From NCBI GenBank assembly GCA_945891505.1, contig CAMDDL010000018.1, positions 1 to 48,783 on the forward strand: a stretch of DNA of 48,783 nucleotides. Reading direction: 5' to 3'. The notes beneath the pieces are model-generated. The model was not told the origin of the DNA, searched no databases, and saw only the letters and a list, made by a program, of their open reading frames with translations. Positions 8,738-17,928 of the stretch are shown here, in pieces. The stretch comes from Maricaulis salignorans (GTDB taxonomy: Bacteria > Pseudomonadota > Alphaproteobacteria > Caulobacterales > Aquidulcibacteraceae). A program made the position numbers and the translations under genes. The number at the start of each line of letters is the position of its first letter. Positions within the stretch are counted from its first letter, which is position 1.

Positions 8738-8863
8738 CTAGTTACACGCACCATTTCGCATCTTCATAAGAGATAGAAATGCCTCCTTATCAAATGGCTG
8801 GGCAGCTCCGCTTTCGACGCCTTGGGTAATCAAAGCTTGAAGCTCAGCACAGGCTCCGACATT
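8738..8863 (-). pseudogene. C-terminal remnant of a ParD-family antitoxin
   Basis: Reading the minus strand from about 8863 down to a TAG at 8738-8740 gives a 41-residue tail with LQALITQGVESGAAQPFDKEAFLSLM, the pattern of ParD (CC2985-type) antitoxin C-termini, the part that wraps the ParE toxin. The N-terminal ribbon-helix-helix half is absent because the IS-like left end begins at about 8864. No parE gene follows on the minus strand; hipA occupies that space. This is a relic of a lost toxin-antitoxin module cut by the insertion element. Confidence 0.6.
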
Positions 8864-9100
8864 GTGAGGTGGCCCCTGGATTTCGGACAGGAAGTTAAGC
8901 TGGTATCACCTTGATGAGAAGGCGAGACCAAGATGAACAAGAGAAAGCGATATTCTGCAGATTTCAAGGCGAAAGTTGCCTTGGAAGCCCTGAAGGGGGA
9001 TCTGACGCTAGCGCAGCTGGCGGCCAAACACGGGTGCATCAAACAATGATTGCGACTTGGCGTAAGCAGGCTGTGGACGCGATGGCATCAGTGTTTTCTG
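8864..9100 (+). mobile_element. Left-end remnant of an IS3-family insertion sequence
   Basis: The segment starts with an IS3-like terminal sequence (TGTGAGGTGGCCCCTGGATT) and carries only the beginning of orfA. Both the rest of orfA, all of orfB and the right end are missing. The left boundary abuts the truncated antitoxin tail, and the right boundary joins aminotransferase coding sequence at about 9100, implying an insertion followed by deletion. Confidence 0.65.
8933..9100 (+). pseudogene. IS3-family transposase OrfA fragment, frameshifted
   Basis: The ATG at 8933 opens [20 protein letters not shown], a standard IS3-family OrfA start, and continues to LAQLAAKHG. There the frame is lost: the expected CAC-GGG-GTG is CAC-GGG-TG at 9030-9035, a one-base deletion giving a TGA at 9047-9049. 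In the shifted frame the homology resumes as [22 protein letters not shown] before ending at the junction. The helix-turn-helix segment is therefore broken and the element cannot transpose on its own. Confidence 0.75.
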
Positions 9101-9101
9101 A

Positions 9102-9542
9102 AAGGTCGGCTTTGTGTGCGCGCCGCCCGATATCGCTAAAGTGATTGGCAAAGCCCATTAGTTCTTGACCTTCACCACGCCACCGCATTTGCAAGCCGCA
9201 ATTGCCCAAGGACTGGGGTGGGATAAGGCTTGGTTTGATGGGCAGGCAGAAGGCTATCAGTCCGCCTATCATGTTTTGCGCAGCGGGCTGATGGAGCAGG
9301 GATTTCACGTGCTGGACAGTGAGGCCACCTATTTTCTGTGCCTTGACTTGCACCAATCAGGGATTGATCGGCCCGGAATAGAATTCTGTCTTGAAGCCGT
9401 CAAGACTTTTGGCGTAGCAGCGATCCCCTTAAAGAGCCTCTATGAAAAGCCACTCGAGGCCCCACCCATCATCCGTTTGTGCTTTGCGAAACAAGAAGCC
9501 GTTTTGCGCGATGCCATTGGCCGTCTTGCCCAAGCGCGATAA
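9102..9542 (+). pseudogene. C-terminal part of a class I/II aminotransferase (methionine/kynurenine aminotransferase-like), broken
   Basis: The frame reads KVGFVCAPPDIAKVIGKAH, then TAG at 9159-9161, then FLTFTTPPHLQAAIAQGLG through to the family C-terminus IRLCFAKQEAVLRDAIGRL. The stop replaces the glutamine usual in KxHQF, so CAG changed to TAG. The lysine-PLP domain and everything N-terminal is missing, cut at the IS junction. A TTG at 9165 could in principle start a 125-residue fragment, but without the active-site lysine it would have no transaminase activity. Confidence 0.7.
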
Positions 9543-9686
9543 GCGATGTCGGCCTGACGTGGCGAATTATCAGACGCGCCTGTGCATTAGTATCTCTAAC
9601 GACTGGTTGAAGCTTGCAATTCTCGCTAGGGTGAAACCAGATGCGTATAGGGAACTTCCATCAGGGCTAACCTTGGAGCGCTTTCT

Positions 9687-10466
9687 TTGATTGAGTTCGT
9701 CACCCATCATTGGCACGACATCTGGCCATTCATTGCGGTCGGCTTCGTCGCACAATTGGTGGACGGGGCCTTGGGCATGGCGTTTGGCGTGATCACCAGC
9801 ACCCTGCTGGTCAGTGTGATGGGCATGCCTCCCGCGAAGGCGTCTTCAACGGTCCATATTGTTGAGTTTTTCACGACCGCCGCGTCTGCGATCAGTCATA
9901 CCATCCATCGTAATGTGAACTGGAAGCTATTTGCGACCTTGGTCATACCTGGCATGATTGGTGGGATAACGGGTGCCTATCTTCTCTCCAACATCCATGC
10001 CGATACTGCCAGACCTTTTGTCATGGCGTATCTCGCCTGTATTGGCGTCTATCTATTGTGGCGTGGCTGGCGGATGACCAAAGGCCAGCCCCATCGGACG
10101 GCCAAATATGTTGGACCTTTAGGGCTGGTTGGCGGTTTTCTCGATGCTGTTGGTGGTGGGGGTTGGGGCCCTGTCGTAACGTCGAATCTGCTGGTTCAGG
10201 GGACAGAGCCTCGCATGACGATCGGCACCGTCAACACGGCTGAGTTCTTCTTGACCACTGTGATTTCGGCAACCTTCATCATCACGCTTGGGTGGGAAGC
10301 CTTCACGCTGGCCACGATTGGCTTGATCATTGGCGGCCTGATGGCTGCACCTTTTGGCGCAGTTCTCGCCAAGCGCATACCCGCGAAGCAATTGCTCTAT
10401 CTGGTGGGCACCGTTCTGACGCTGACCAGCCTGTTTTCCTTATCAAAGGCGCTTGGTCTGGTCTGA
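9687..10466 (+). CDS. TauE/SafE-family (sulfite exporter-type) membrane transporter
   Basis: A 259-residue inner-membrane protein with about eight hydrophobic segments. The first repeat contains VGFVAQLVDGALGMAFG and the second GLVGGFLDAVGGGGWGPVV, the paired glycine-rich motifs that define the TauE/SafE family of sulfite, sulfonate and other organic anion exporters. The start is a TTG at 9687, preceded by GGAG at eight bases; no ATG fits. No sulfur-oxidation genes adjoin, so the substrate is open. It converges with the GNAT gene, whose stop is ten bases away, with no obvious terminator between. Confidence 0.85.
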   Translation: MIEFVTHHWHDIWPFIAVGFVAQLVDGALGMAFGVITSTLLVSVMGMPPAKASSTVHIVEFFTTAASAISHTIHRNVNWKLFATLVIPGMIGGITGAYLLSNIHADTARPFVMAYLACIGVYLLWRGWRMTKGQPHRTAKYVGPLGLVGGFLDAVGGGGWGPVVTSNLLVQGTEPRMTIGTVNTAEFFLTTVISATFIITLGWEAFTLATIGLIIGGLMAAPFGAVLAKRIPAKQLLYLVGTVLTLTSLFSLSKALGLV

Positions 10467-10476
10467 CCCATTGATC

Positions 10477-10998
10477 TTAAAGGGCAAGGCGCATGATGCG
10501 CTCATCATCCAAGGTGTTGCCGACTTTGAAGTGATAGGCCCCAACAATCTCAAAACCATATTTTGAGTAGAGCCGCTTAGCGCGTTCGTTCTGGGACCAT
10601 ACACCCAGATAGAATGCAGCCGCATCTTTTGATCGGGCCCACTCCAGCGCAATCTCCATCAATCTATGGGCCAGACCCGTCCCCTTTTGGGTTTCATCCA
10701 GATAGAGGCGGTAAAGCTCTAGGGCACTGGGCTCTGGAGCCTCAACGGGAAGGGTCAAGGAGCCACAGTCGAGAAATGCCGCCAGATCATCACCGCGATA
10801 CACCAGCGTTATGACCCGAGCTGGATCACGAATATCAGCTAACGTACGCTCAAGACTAAAGCGGTTACCTATAAAAAATTCTTTGTCTTCAGGTGGATAA
10901 AGATGGCCGAAGGTTTCAACAAAGGTCTTGGCACCAAAAGCCGCCAAAGCCGGCGCATCGGCGTCTGTGGCCAATCGAATGTGCAACGCCTCGCTCAC
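10477..10998 (-). CDS. GNAT-family N-acetyltransferase
   Basis: A 173-residue acyltransferase with the GNAT fold. The acetyl-CoA pyrophosphate loop is ETQKGTGLAHRLM (about residues 106-118), followed by AFYLGVWSQNERAKRLYSKYGFEIVG, the usual C-terminal motif. The N-terminal AAFGAKTFVETFGHLYPPED resembles PaiA-like polyamine or ribosomal-protein acetyltransferases; the substrate is not determined. It starts with GTG at 10998 overlapping the hisE stop by four bases (GTGA), so it is the last gene of the his operon. A role in histidine synthesis is not implied. Confidence 0.85.
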   Translation of the reverse strand: MSEALHIRLATDADAPALAAFGAKTFVETFGHLYPPEDKEFFIGNRFSLERTLADIRDPARVITLVYRGDDLAAFLDCGSLTLPVEAPEPSALELYRLYLDETQKGTGLAHRLMEIALEWARSKDAAAFYLGVWSQNERAKRLYSKYGFEIVGAYHFKVGNTLDDERIMRLAL

Positions 10999-11327
10999 GA
11001 ATATGTTCTCCTGGCCTTTTCGACAAGGCCTGATGTGCCCCGGCGGGCCTCTAGTACGGCAGCAACGTCGGCACCCGATACGCCACGCGCGAAGAGGCCT
11101 ACGCTCAAGTGATAAAGCAAGTCTGCAGCTTCCTTGGCGATTTCTTCAGTCGTGCCGCCAGCAATGGCAAGGGCTGCTTCAACGCCCTCTTCGCCAAGCT
11201 TTTTGCCACACAAAACAGGACCGCCCTGGAGCAATTTGGCCGTATAGCTTTGGCTCGGATCGGCTTTGGCTTTGTCGGCCACATCCGTCAAAAGCTGGTC
11301 TAATGCCTGCCCTAAAGTGTCGCTCAT
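10995..11327 (-). CDS. hisE: Phosphoribosyl-ATP pyrophosphatase
   Basis: HisE (110 residues) removes pyrophosphate from phosphoribosyl-ATP, the second step of histidine synthesis. The MazG-like helical fold is shown by [16 protein letters not shown] (metal-binding glutamates) and [14 protein letters not shown]. It is a stand-alone HisE without the HisI cyclohydrolase domain, as is common in Alphaproteobacteria. It overlaps hisF upstream and the GNAT gene downstream by four bases each. Confidence 0.93.
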   Translation of the reverse strand: MSDTLGQALDQLLTDVADKAKADPSQSYTAKLLQGGPVLCGKKLGEEGVEAALAIAGGTTEEIAKEAADLLYHLSVGLFARGVSGADVAAVLEARRGTSGLVEKARRTYS

Positions 11328-12106
11328 CGCAGGTTTCCTTGAATCGGTTGGCGCACTTTGGCACCAGCAGCTGCTAAGGCCGCCCGTGCCTCAGCCAGTG
11401 TATGGGTTCTGAAGTGAAAAATCGATGCCGCCAGAACGGCATTGGCATGACCTTGTGTGACGCCTGCCACCAGATCGTCCAAATTGCCAACACCGCCAGA
11501 GGCAATCACCGGCACAGACACGCTATCGGCAATCGCCCGCGTCAAAGCCAGATCATAGCCAGACTTGGTGCCGTCCTTGTCCATGGAGGTGACCAGAAGC
11601 TCTCCAGCACCACGGGCAACGACGTCACGAGCAAAGGCCACGGCATCAATACCCGTTGGATTTCGGCCGCCATGGGTGAAAATCTCCCACTGCTCTGGGC
11701 CAACTTGCTTGGCATCAATCGCGACCACAACGCACTGGGCCCCGAAGCGCCGCGCTGCAGCCGTCACTAGGCTGGGGTCTTTCACGGCCGAGGTATTGAT
11801 CGCCACCTTATCAGCCCCAGCGAGCAAAAGGGCACGGAAATCGTCCGTCGTACGCACACCGCCGCCAACGGTTAAGGGCGTGAAGCAGACTTCGGCTGTG
11901 CGCCGTACCACGTCCAGCAGCGTGCCCCGCCCCTCATGGCTAGCGGAGATGTCGAGGAAGCAAATCTCGTCGGCGCCCTCCCCATCATAGAATTGCGCTT
12001 GTTCTACAGGATCACCCGCATCGCGCAGCCCTTCGAACTGCACGCCCTTAACAACCCGGCCGTCCTTGACATCCAAGCAGGGAATGATGCGAACTTTCAG
12101 CGTCAT
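11324..12106 (-). CDS. hisF: Imidazole glycerol phosphate synthase, cyclase subunit
   Basis: HisF (260 residues) uses ammonia from HisH to convert PRFAR to imidazole glycerol phosphate and AICAR. The barrel begins [16 protein letters not shown] with the catalytic aspartate in CLDVKDG, and the second catalytic aspartate is in CVVVAIDAK. Phosphate-binding glycines are seen in GGVRTTDD and [13 protein letters not shown]. The ATG at 12106 overlaps the hisA stop by four bases. Confidence 0.96.
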   Translation of the reverse strand: MTLKVRIIPCLDVKDGRVVKGVQFEGLRDAGDPVEQAQFYDGEGADEICFLDISASHEGRGTLLDVVRRTAEVCFTPLTVGGGVRTTDDFRALLLAGADKVAINTSAVKDPSLVTAAARRFGAQCVVVAIDAKQVGPEQWEIFTHGGRNPTGIDAVAFARDVVARGAGELLVTSMDKDGTKSGYDLALTRAIADSVSVPVIASGGVGNLDDLVAGVTQGHANAVLAASIFHFRTHTLAEARAALAAAGAKVRQPIQGNLR

Positions 12107-12825
12107 GCGGCGGCCTTGAGAGCTTCGACGGGGTCAATCAGGCCATCATAGAGGGCGCGGCCTAAAATGGCCCCGGCAACGGGTTTGCCCGCACGGGCTT
12201 TGAGGTCGACGATATCTTGCACGCCAGCCAACCCACCTGACGCGATCACATCCATGCCCACGGCGTCAGCGATTGCGCCGGTGAAATCAATATTGATGCC
12301 CGTCTTCGTGCCGTCGCGGCCGACGTCGGTCACAATTAGGGCCGCGACGCCTGCGTCTTCGAACTGACGGGCCAAATCAAGGGCAGCGAGATTGGTTGTT
12401 TCCACCCAGCCTTCCACCGCCACCATGCCGTCAATCGCATCAATGCCTACTGCAACTTGGCCCGGAAAGGCCTTTGCCGCCTCACGCACGAATTGGGGCT
12501 TTTTCGCCGCAATTGTGCCCAAGATCACGCGGGTGACGCCCATTGTGAGTGTCTTCTCAATCGCGTTGAGATCGCGAATACCGCCGCCCACTTGCATTGG
12601 TAGACTAGTCCGAGCACGGATCGCCGCAATGGCTTCAAGATTGGCTCCAGCCCCCTTTAAGGCACCATCGAGGTCAACGATATGGAGATAGCCAAAGCCC
12701 ATTGCTTCAAAGCTGGCCGCACGCGCTGACGGGTCGGTATCAAATACCGTCATCTGCGCGAAATCGCCTTTGTACAAGCGCACGGCCTGCCCATCTTTCA
12801 AATCAATTGCGGGGTACAGGATCAT
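12103..12825 (-). CDS. hisA: 1-(5-phosphoribosyl)-5-[(5-phosphoribosylamino)methylideneamino]imidazole-4-carboxamide isomerase
   Basis: HisA catalyses the Amadori isomerisation of ProFAR to PRFAR. The barrel starts [20 protein letters not shown] with the catalytic Asp in AIDLKDG, and the acid partner lies in VGIDAIDG. I choose the ATG at 12825 because it forms an ATGA overlap with the hisH stop, like the other junctions in this operon, and because the family normally starts at this residue. An ATG at 12837 (MAKAMILY) is a near alternative. The still longer open frame to 12951 lies inside hisH and is not used. Confidence 0.93.
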   Translation of the reverse strand: MILYPAIDLKDGQAVRLYKGDFAQMTVFDTDPSARAASFEAMGFGYLHIVDLDGALKGAGANLEAIAAIRARTSLPMQVGGGIRDLNAIEKTLTMGVTRVILGTIAAKKPQFVREAAKAFPGQVAVGIDAIDGMVAVEGWVETTNLAALDLARQFEDAGVAALIVTDVGRDGTKTGINIDFTGAIADAVGMDVIASGGLAGVQDIVDLKARAGKPVAGAILGRALYDGLIDPVEALKAAA

Positions 12826-13442
12826 TGCTTTAGCCATTCTTCCAACAAAGCCAGACCCGCCCTTTGGCTTTTCTCCGGGTGGAATTGCACGCCCATGATA
12901 TTGTCCTTCACGACAGCGGCGGCAAATCGATCGGCACCATAGGTGCACCAAGCGGCAACATCGTCATCATACGCAGCGCGGAACGCAAAGGAATGGACGA
13001 AATAGACATCCTGCGCCCCACCCCAAGCGGCGTCAAAAACCGCATTTTTAGTCGGTTCCGCCGTATTCCAGCCCATATGTGGCACTTTCAGCTCTGCCGA
13101 GCCCGGCTGTATGACCGAGGTCTGTCCGCCGATCCAACCAAGACCGGGGGTCGAGCCAAACTCAATCCCCACATCCGCTAAAAGTTGCATACCAACACAG
13201 ATGCCTAAGAAGGCCGTACCCTCGCCACGCACGCGGGTCTCTAAGGCTTCGCGCAACCCGTCAACTGCAGCGAGATTAGTGGCGCAATCGGCAAATGCCC
13301 CCACGCCCGGCAACACAATTTGATCGGCTTTGGCGATGCGGTCCGGATCAGCTGTCACACAGACCTCGCGCGCACCGGCTGCAACCAACGCCTTCTCTGC
13401 AGAGCGAAGATTGCCAGAGCCATAATCGATTAAGGTAAGCAT
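12822..13442 (-). CDS. hisH: Imidazole glycerol phosphate synthase, glutamine amidotransferase subunit
   Basis: HisH (206 residues) hydrolyses glutamine and passes ammonia to HisF. The class I amidotransferase triad is visible: the nucleophile Cys in LGICVGMQLL and His/Glu in GVQFHPEKS. The N-terminus LIDYGSGNLRS is the usual HisH start. It lies nine bases after hisB and overlaps hisA. Confidence 0.96.
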   Translation of the reverse strand: MLTLIDYGSGNLRSAEKALVAAGAREVCVTADPDRIAKADQIVLPGVGAFADCATNLAAVDGLREALETRVRGEGTAFLGICVGMQLLADVGIEFGSTPGLGWIGGQTSVIQPGSAELKVPHMGWNTAEPTKNAVFDAAWGGAQDVYFVHSFAFRAAYDDDVAAWCTYGADRFAAAVVKDNIMGVQFHPEKSQRAGLALLEEWLKQ

Positions 13443-13451
13443 TTTCGTGCC

Positions 13452-14039
13452 TTAAAGGACGCCCTTTGTCGAGGCGACAGCCCCATTCAAACGGGGGTCA
13501 ATTTCAATCGCGACCCTGAGGGCGCGCGCGAGGGCTTTATAGCAGCTCTCGATAATGTGGTGGGTGTTCTGGCCGTAGAGGTTCTCGACATGCAGACACA
13601 AGCCACCATTGCCTGCGAAAGCATGGAACCATTCCTTGAATAATTCGGTGTCCATATCGCCGACCTTGGGACGCTCAAAATTGACGTTCCAAACCAGATA
13701 AGGCCGGTTCGCCAGATCAATCGATGCGCGCGACAACGTCTCGTCCATCGGGATATAGGCATGGCCAAACCGCCGGATACCAGCGAAATCGCCCAAAGCG
13801 GATTTAAGCGCCTGCCCCATCACAATGCCGGTATCTTCGACGGTGTGGTGCATATCGATATGTAGGTCGCCCTTGGTCTCAACCGTCAGATCGATCAACG
13901 CATGCTTGGCAAAGCTTTCGAGCATATGGTCAAAAAAGCCAATGCCGGTCGAAACCTTCGCAGTTCCTGTCCCATCCAAATTCATGGAGACAGAGATCTG
14001 CGTTTCCTTGGTATTGCGCTGAATGGTGGCCGTCCGCAC
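13452..14039 (-). CDS. hisB: Imidazoleglycerol-phosphate dehydratase
   Basis: HisB (195 residues) dehydrates imidazole glycerol phosphate to imidazole acetol phosphate. The manganese ligands lie in [11 protein letters not shown] and [11 protein letters not shown], with [13 protein letters not shown] near the N-terminus. It is the monofunctional form, lacking the phosphatase domain found in enterobacteria. The start is a GTG at 14039 with GGAAAG about ten bases upstream. It is the first gene of the operon hisB-hisH-hisA-hisF-hisE-GNAT, whose promoter must lie in 14040-14269. Confidence 0.94.
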   Translation of the reverse strand: MRTATIQRNTKETQISVSMNLDGTGTAKVSTGIGFFDHMLESFAKHALIDLTVETKGDLHIDMHHTVEDTGIVMGQALKSALGDFAGIRRFGHAYIPMDETLSRASIDLANRPYLVWNVNFERPKVGDMDTELFKEWFHAFAGNGGLCLHVENLYGQNTHHIIESCYKALARALRVAIEIDPRLNGAVASTKGVL

Positions 14040-14071
14040 GATGAAATCTTTCCGCTATTGGTCTGGGTGGG

Positions 14072-14090
14072 CGCACCATTGTTTGGTGCG
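14072..14090. repeat. Inverted repeat in the hisB upstream region
   Basis: CGCACCA and TGGTGCG separated by TTGTT form a perfect 7-bp inverted repeat about 33 bases upstream of the hisB start. It could be an operator or a leader hairpin. I see no leader peptide rich in histidine codons, so attenuation of the enteric type is not supported. Confidence 0.35.
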
Positions 14091-14269
14091 AACGGCCCCC
14101 TCTTAGCGCTTTGGGAAGATAAAGGAAACACGTGATCGCGCTGGTTTCAGGCTGCATCTGTGACGCCCAGATTAAGCCCGCGTCAACCTAATGTGTGCAA
14201 ACAGGAAAAGTGGATCTGGGAACTCGTTGGTGTAGTCGCCGCATCTAGAACACTTAGGCTCAGAATTCA

Positions 14270-16018
14270 GTGAAAGATTGGCTTGAAAATATCATAAAGA
14301 CACTGGCCGGGAAGCTGACTTTGGCTTTCCTTGGCCTATTAAGTGTTGTGATGTTAGGCATGATCTCGATCTTGGGCTTTACCCTCGGCGGACGAGCATT
14401 GGCATGGGCCGTTGGCGGGGCAATGCTATCAGTGATTTTGGCGACGGCAGCCTTCTTTGCTTTTGTGAGCCGCATCACAAATCCACTGCGCGATCTGACA
14501 GAGTTTGCCCAACAAACCAATTTGAAGCGCTTGGGTGTCCGTCTCGATATTCGCTCTGGCGACGAACTTGAATTACTTGCCCGAGCCTTAAACCGAATGA
14601 TGCAACGCTTGGATGCCTCTATGAAGCGCATCCAGCAACTTGCCTTTGTAGACACCATCACCGAACTGCCTAACCGCGACCGCTTCCGTCAGGAAACCGA
14701 CGAGGCCGCAAAATCCAATGCTGCTAACAATTTGGTCGGTGCCGTAATCTCGATTGATGTCGACAAATTTATCCGCGTGCAAGAGACCTTGGGCCAGATT
14801 GCTGGCCACGAATTGTTAGGTCTGGTCGCAGAGCGCCTGTCGGCCGCAGTGCGGGCATCAGATCGGATTGTACGATTGCAAACCTGCATCGCACGGCCCG
14901 CACTTTTGGCACGGACCGGAATTTCAGAATTTGCCGTTCTGATTCCAGACATTGATGATCCAACCCAAGCCGGGCGCTTTGCCCAATTGGTCGCGGCGGG
15001 TTTGCGCCAGCACTTTGAGTTGGGCGGCCACCGCATCGTGCTAGGTGCGTGCGCCGGGATTGCGATCTTCCCGCAAGACGGTGAAACGGGCGAAGAAATC
15101 TTGCGTTCAGCAGACCTCGCGCTCAGCCACGCTCGCAATGGTGGGCGCAACCGCAGCGTCTTCTTTACGCGCAAGATGAACCAGCGCGCGCTGGAAAAAC
15201 TGGTGCTCGAGAATGAGATTCGTGCCGGGATCGAGCAAGGTCAGTTCATGGCCTATTTCCAGCCGAAAGTGGATCTGGGCACAGGCCGCATTCACGGCTG
15301 CGAAGCCTTGGTACGCTGGAACCATCCAACCCAAGGCATGGTGTCGCCGACAAAATTTATCACCGCCGCAGAGGAAACTGGCCTGATTGCGCCCTTGGGC
15401 GACTACATCATGCGCGACGCCGCCAAGAAGGCTGCAGCGTGGCTGCGCCGGGGCATCGCGCTGCGCGTGGCGGTCAATGTGTCGGCGATGCAGTTCAATG
15501 ACGATAACTTTACGGCCAAGGTCCAGAGCATTTTGGCCGAAACCGGCCTACCGGCTTCTTTGTTCGAGTTGGAAATCACTGAATCCATCGCGATGAGCAA
15601 TCCAGATCGGGTGATCCGCCTGCTTGAACCGTTGCGGAACAAAGGCGTCCGGATCGCCATTGATGATTTCGGAACGGGTCACTCAAACCTAGCAGCGCTT
15701 ACCCGCATGCCGTTTGACGTCTTTAAGATCGACCAAAGCTTTATCAGCGCCTTGGGCAAAGACCGCAATGCGCCAGCGATGATTGAAACCATTATCGCGA
15801 TGGCAGGCGGACTCAATTATGAGACCGTGGCTGAAGGCGTGGAAACCCAAGAGCAAGCCGCCTTCTTGAAGAAACGTGGCGCGACTTTGGGCCAAGGCTA
15901 TCTATTTGGCTCGCCCATGTCGGCAGATCAATTTGAAGCCCATGCCCGCAATTGGGCGGCCCGTGCGGACGGCTTAAGCCCAGCACCGCCGATTGAGGGA
16001 CTGCGCCGCACCAGTTAA
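14270..16018 (+). CDS. Membrane GGDEF/EAL protein: degenerate cyclase domain, probably active c-di-GMP phosphodiesterase
   Basis: A 582-residue inner-membrane protein. Two hydrophobic segments (about 15-37 and 42-66) are followed by a HAMP-like linker (SRITNPLRDLTEFAQQ), a GGDEF domain (about 130-300) and an EAL domain (about 315-565). The GGDEF signature is replaced by GISEF and is preceded by an extra stretch of about thirteen residues; the RxxD inhibitory site is also absent, so cyclase activity is unlikely. The EAL domain keeps its catalytic set: EALVRW, NVSAMQF, LEITES, IDDFGTGHSN, FKIDQSF, EGVET and QGYLFG. It should hydrolyse cyclic di-GMP, perhaps regulated by GTP at the cyclase-like domain. 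It starts with GTG at 14270. Confidence 0.87.
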   Translation: MKDWLENIIKTLAGKLTLAFLGLLSVVMLGMISILGFTLGGRALAWAVGGAMLSVILATAAFFAFVSRITNPLRDLTEFAQQTNLKRLGVRLDIRSGDELELLARALNRMMQRLDASMKRIQQLAFVDTITELPNRDRFRQETDEAAKSNAANNLVGAVISIDVDKFIRVQETLGQIAGHELLGLVAERLSAAVRASDRIVRLQTCIARPALLARTGISEFAVLIPDIDDPTQAGRFAQLVAAGLRQHFELGGHRIVLGACAGIAIFPQDGETGEEILRSADLALSHARNGGRNRSVFFTRKMNQRALEKLVLENEIRAGIEQGQFMAYFQPKVDLGTGRIHGCEALVRWNHPTQGMVSPTKFITAAEETGLIAPLGDYIMRDAAKKAAAWLRRGIALRVAVNVSAMQFNDDNFTAKVQSILAETGLPASLFELEITESIAMSNPDRVIRLLEPLRNKGVRIAIDDFGTGHSNLAALTRMPFDVFKIDQSFISALGKDRNAPAMIETIIAMAGGLNYETVAEGVETQEQAAFLKKRGATLGQGYLFGSPMSADQFEAHARNWAARADGLSPAPPIEGLRRTS

Positions 16019-16069
16019 GCTTGAGCCGTGCGCCTTGAAGTCAGCCCCCACAAACGCCATTAAACGAAC

Positions 16070-16633
16070 ATGAGCGATTTTGAACGTCCCGCCGCCGACT
16101 GGCGCGGCACAACCATTCTGGCAGTGCGCAAAGGCGGCAAAGTCGTCGTCGTCGGCGACGGCCAAGTCTCGGTTGGCAATACCGTTATGAAGCATGGCGC
16201 ACGCAAGGTTCGCACCCTTGCAGGGGGCACCGTTCTGACAGGCTTTGCCGGTGCCACGGCGGACGCCTTCACCTTGTTTGAGCGGCTGGAAGCCAAGCTG
16301 GAGCGCTTTCCTAATCAATTACTGCGCGCCTGTGTTGAGTTGGCTAAGGATTGGCGCACTGACCGATATCTGCGCCGCTTGGAAGCTATGCTCATTTGCG
16401 CCGATAAAGAGGGCACCTATGTGCTGACCGGCACGGGCGACGTTCTGGAGCCCGATCACGCTGTAGCCGCCATTGGCTCTGGTGGTGGTTATGCGCTGGC
16501 TGCGGCCCGGGCGCTTTACGATCAAGACCTCGACGCTGAAACCATCGCGCGCAAAGCCATGGCGATTGCAGCAGATATTTGTGTGTATACCAATGGCAAT
16601 CTGACCATTGAACAATTGGCGAGCGTAGAATGA
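16070..16633 (+). CDS. hslV: ATP-dependent protease proteolytic subunit HslV (ClpQ)
   Basis: HslV forms the double-hexamer threonine protease that works with HslU. The proteasome-beta fold is shown by [21 protein letters not shown] and [23 protein letters not shown]. The catalytic threonine is expected at Thr14, so the sequence [13 protein letters not shown] before it is a 13-residue propeptide, longer than the single Met of E. coli. Its 187 residues fit the family. It overlaps hslU by four bases. Confidence 0.96.
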   Translation: MSDFERPAADWRGTTILAVRKGGKVVVVGDGQVSVGNTVMKHGARKVRTLAGGTVLTGFAGATADAFTLFERLEAKLERFPNQLLRACVELAKDWRTDRYLRRLEAMLICADKEGTYVLTGTGDVLEPDHAVAAIGSGGGYALAAARALYDQDLDAETIARKAMAIAADICVYTNGNLTIEQLASVE

Positions 16634-17928
16634 CCGACCTGTCCCCCCGCGAAATTGTTTCAGAACTCGACCGCCACGTCATTGGCCAATCCGACGCTAA
16701 GAGGGCCGTCGCCATCGCGCTGCGCAACCGTTGGCGCCGGAAGCGCTTGCCTGAAAAGCTGCGCGAAGAAACGACACCGAAGAACATTCTGATGATCGGG
16801 CCAACAGGCGTCGGCAAGACCGAGATTGCGCGTCGCCTCGCCAAACTGGCCGGTGCGCCCTTTGTAAAAGTCGAAGCCACCAAATTCACCGAAGTCGGCT
16901 ATGTTGGCCGTGACGTTGATCAAATCATCCGAGATCTGGTTGAGGCAGCTATCCACTTGGTGCGCGACCGCCGCCGGAAAGACGTGCGCGCCAAGGCCGA
17001 GGCCATGGCCGAAGACCGCGTTTTGGATGCCCTCGTTGGGACCGAGGCTAGCCAAGGCACGCGTGAAGCCTTCCGTAAGAAACTCCGCGGCGGCCTTTTG
17101 GCCGATAAGGAGATCGAACTTGATTTTGACGTAAGCTCTCCCGCCGCTTCGATGATGGAGTTTCCAGGTGCGCCGGGCGGCATGATCGACTTAGGCTCGA
17201 TGCTACAGAATTTGTCCGGTACCAAAAAGCGTACGCGCAAAACCACCGTCGCCGAAGCCTATGAGCCCCTTGTGATGGAGGAAAGCGATAAACTGTTGGA
17301 TAAGGATTCCATTACGCAAGAAGCCTTGCTTTTGGCCGAAACCGAAGGCGTCGTCTTTATCGATGAGGTCGACAAAATCTGTGCCCGCGCCGAACGCCAA
17401 GGGGCCGATGTCAGCCGTGAAGGTGTGCAACGGGATTTGTTGCCCCTGATCGAAGGCACCACGGTTTCCACCAAGCACGGCGCCTTGAAGACTGACTTTA
17501 TCCTGTTCATTGCATCGGGCGCTTTCCATGTGGCCAAGCCATCTGACCTGTTGCCAGAGCTGCAAGGCCGCTTGCCGATCCGGGTGGAACTGCAGGCCCT
17601 GACCCGCGATGATTTCCGCCGTATCTTAACCGAGCCTGAAGCCAGCCTTGTGAAGCAATATGTCGGCCTCATGGGAACCGAAGGCGTCACGCTTTCCTTC
17701 ACCGACGACGCCGTGGATGCCATTGCCGATGTGGCGGTGGCCGTAAATACCAGCGTTGAAAACATCGGTGCCCGCCGATTGCACACCGTTCTGGAACGGG
17801 TGTTAGACGACATTAGCTTCAACGCCACCGACCGCGGCGGCGAGACCATCGACATCACCGGTGCCTATGTCCGCGAAAAGGTAGAGGGCCTGTCGAAGAA
17901 TACCGATTTGAGCCGGTTTGTGTTGTAG
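16630..17928 (+). CDS. hslU: ATP-dependent protease ATPase subunit HslU (ClpY)
   Basis: The AAA+ unfoldase that feeds proteins to HslV. Walker A is GPTGVGKT (57-64), Walker [11 protein letters not shown] (241-250), the pore motif GYVGRD is at about 90-95, and the variable I-domain covers about 110-240. The C-terminus LSRFVL is the tail that inserts into HslV to activate it. Length 432 residues, normal for the family. ATGA overlap with hslV indicates strict coupling. Confidence 0.97.
   Translation: MTDLSPREIVSELDRHVIGQSDAKRAVAIALRNRWRRKRLPEKLREETTPKNILMIGPTGVGKTEIARRLAKLAGAPFVKVEATKFTEVGYVGRDVDQIIRDLVEAAIHLVRDRRRKDVRAKAEAMAEDRVLDALVGTEASQGTREAFRKKLRGGLLADKEIELDFDVSSPAASMMEFPGAPGGMIDLGSMLQNLSGTKKRTRKTTVAEAYEPLVMEESDKLLDKDSITQEALLLAETEGVVFIDEVDKICARAERQGADVSREGVQRDLLPLIEGTTVSTKHGALKTDFILFIASGAFHVAKPSDLLPELQGRLPIRVELQALTRDDFRRILTEPEASLVKQYVGLMGTEGVTLSFTDDAVDAIADVAVAVNTSVENIGARRLHTVLERVLDDISFNATDRGGETIDITGAYVREKVEGLSKNTDLSRFVL

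Noticed and set aside
12826-12951. N-terminal extension of hisA
   Set aside because: It would lie inside hisH and read an unrelated Cys/Arg-rich sequence; the ATGA overlap at 12825 is the better start.
14040-14269. Histidine leader-peptide attenuator
   Set aside because: There is an inverted repeat but no run of histidine codons in a short frame upstream of hisB.
17259-17858. 199-residue minus-strand frame inside hslU
   Set aside because: Ser/Arg-rich shadow translation opposite conserved AAA+ sequence.
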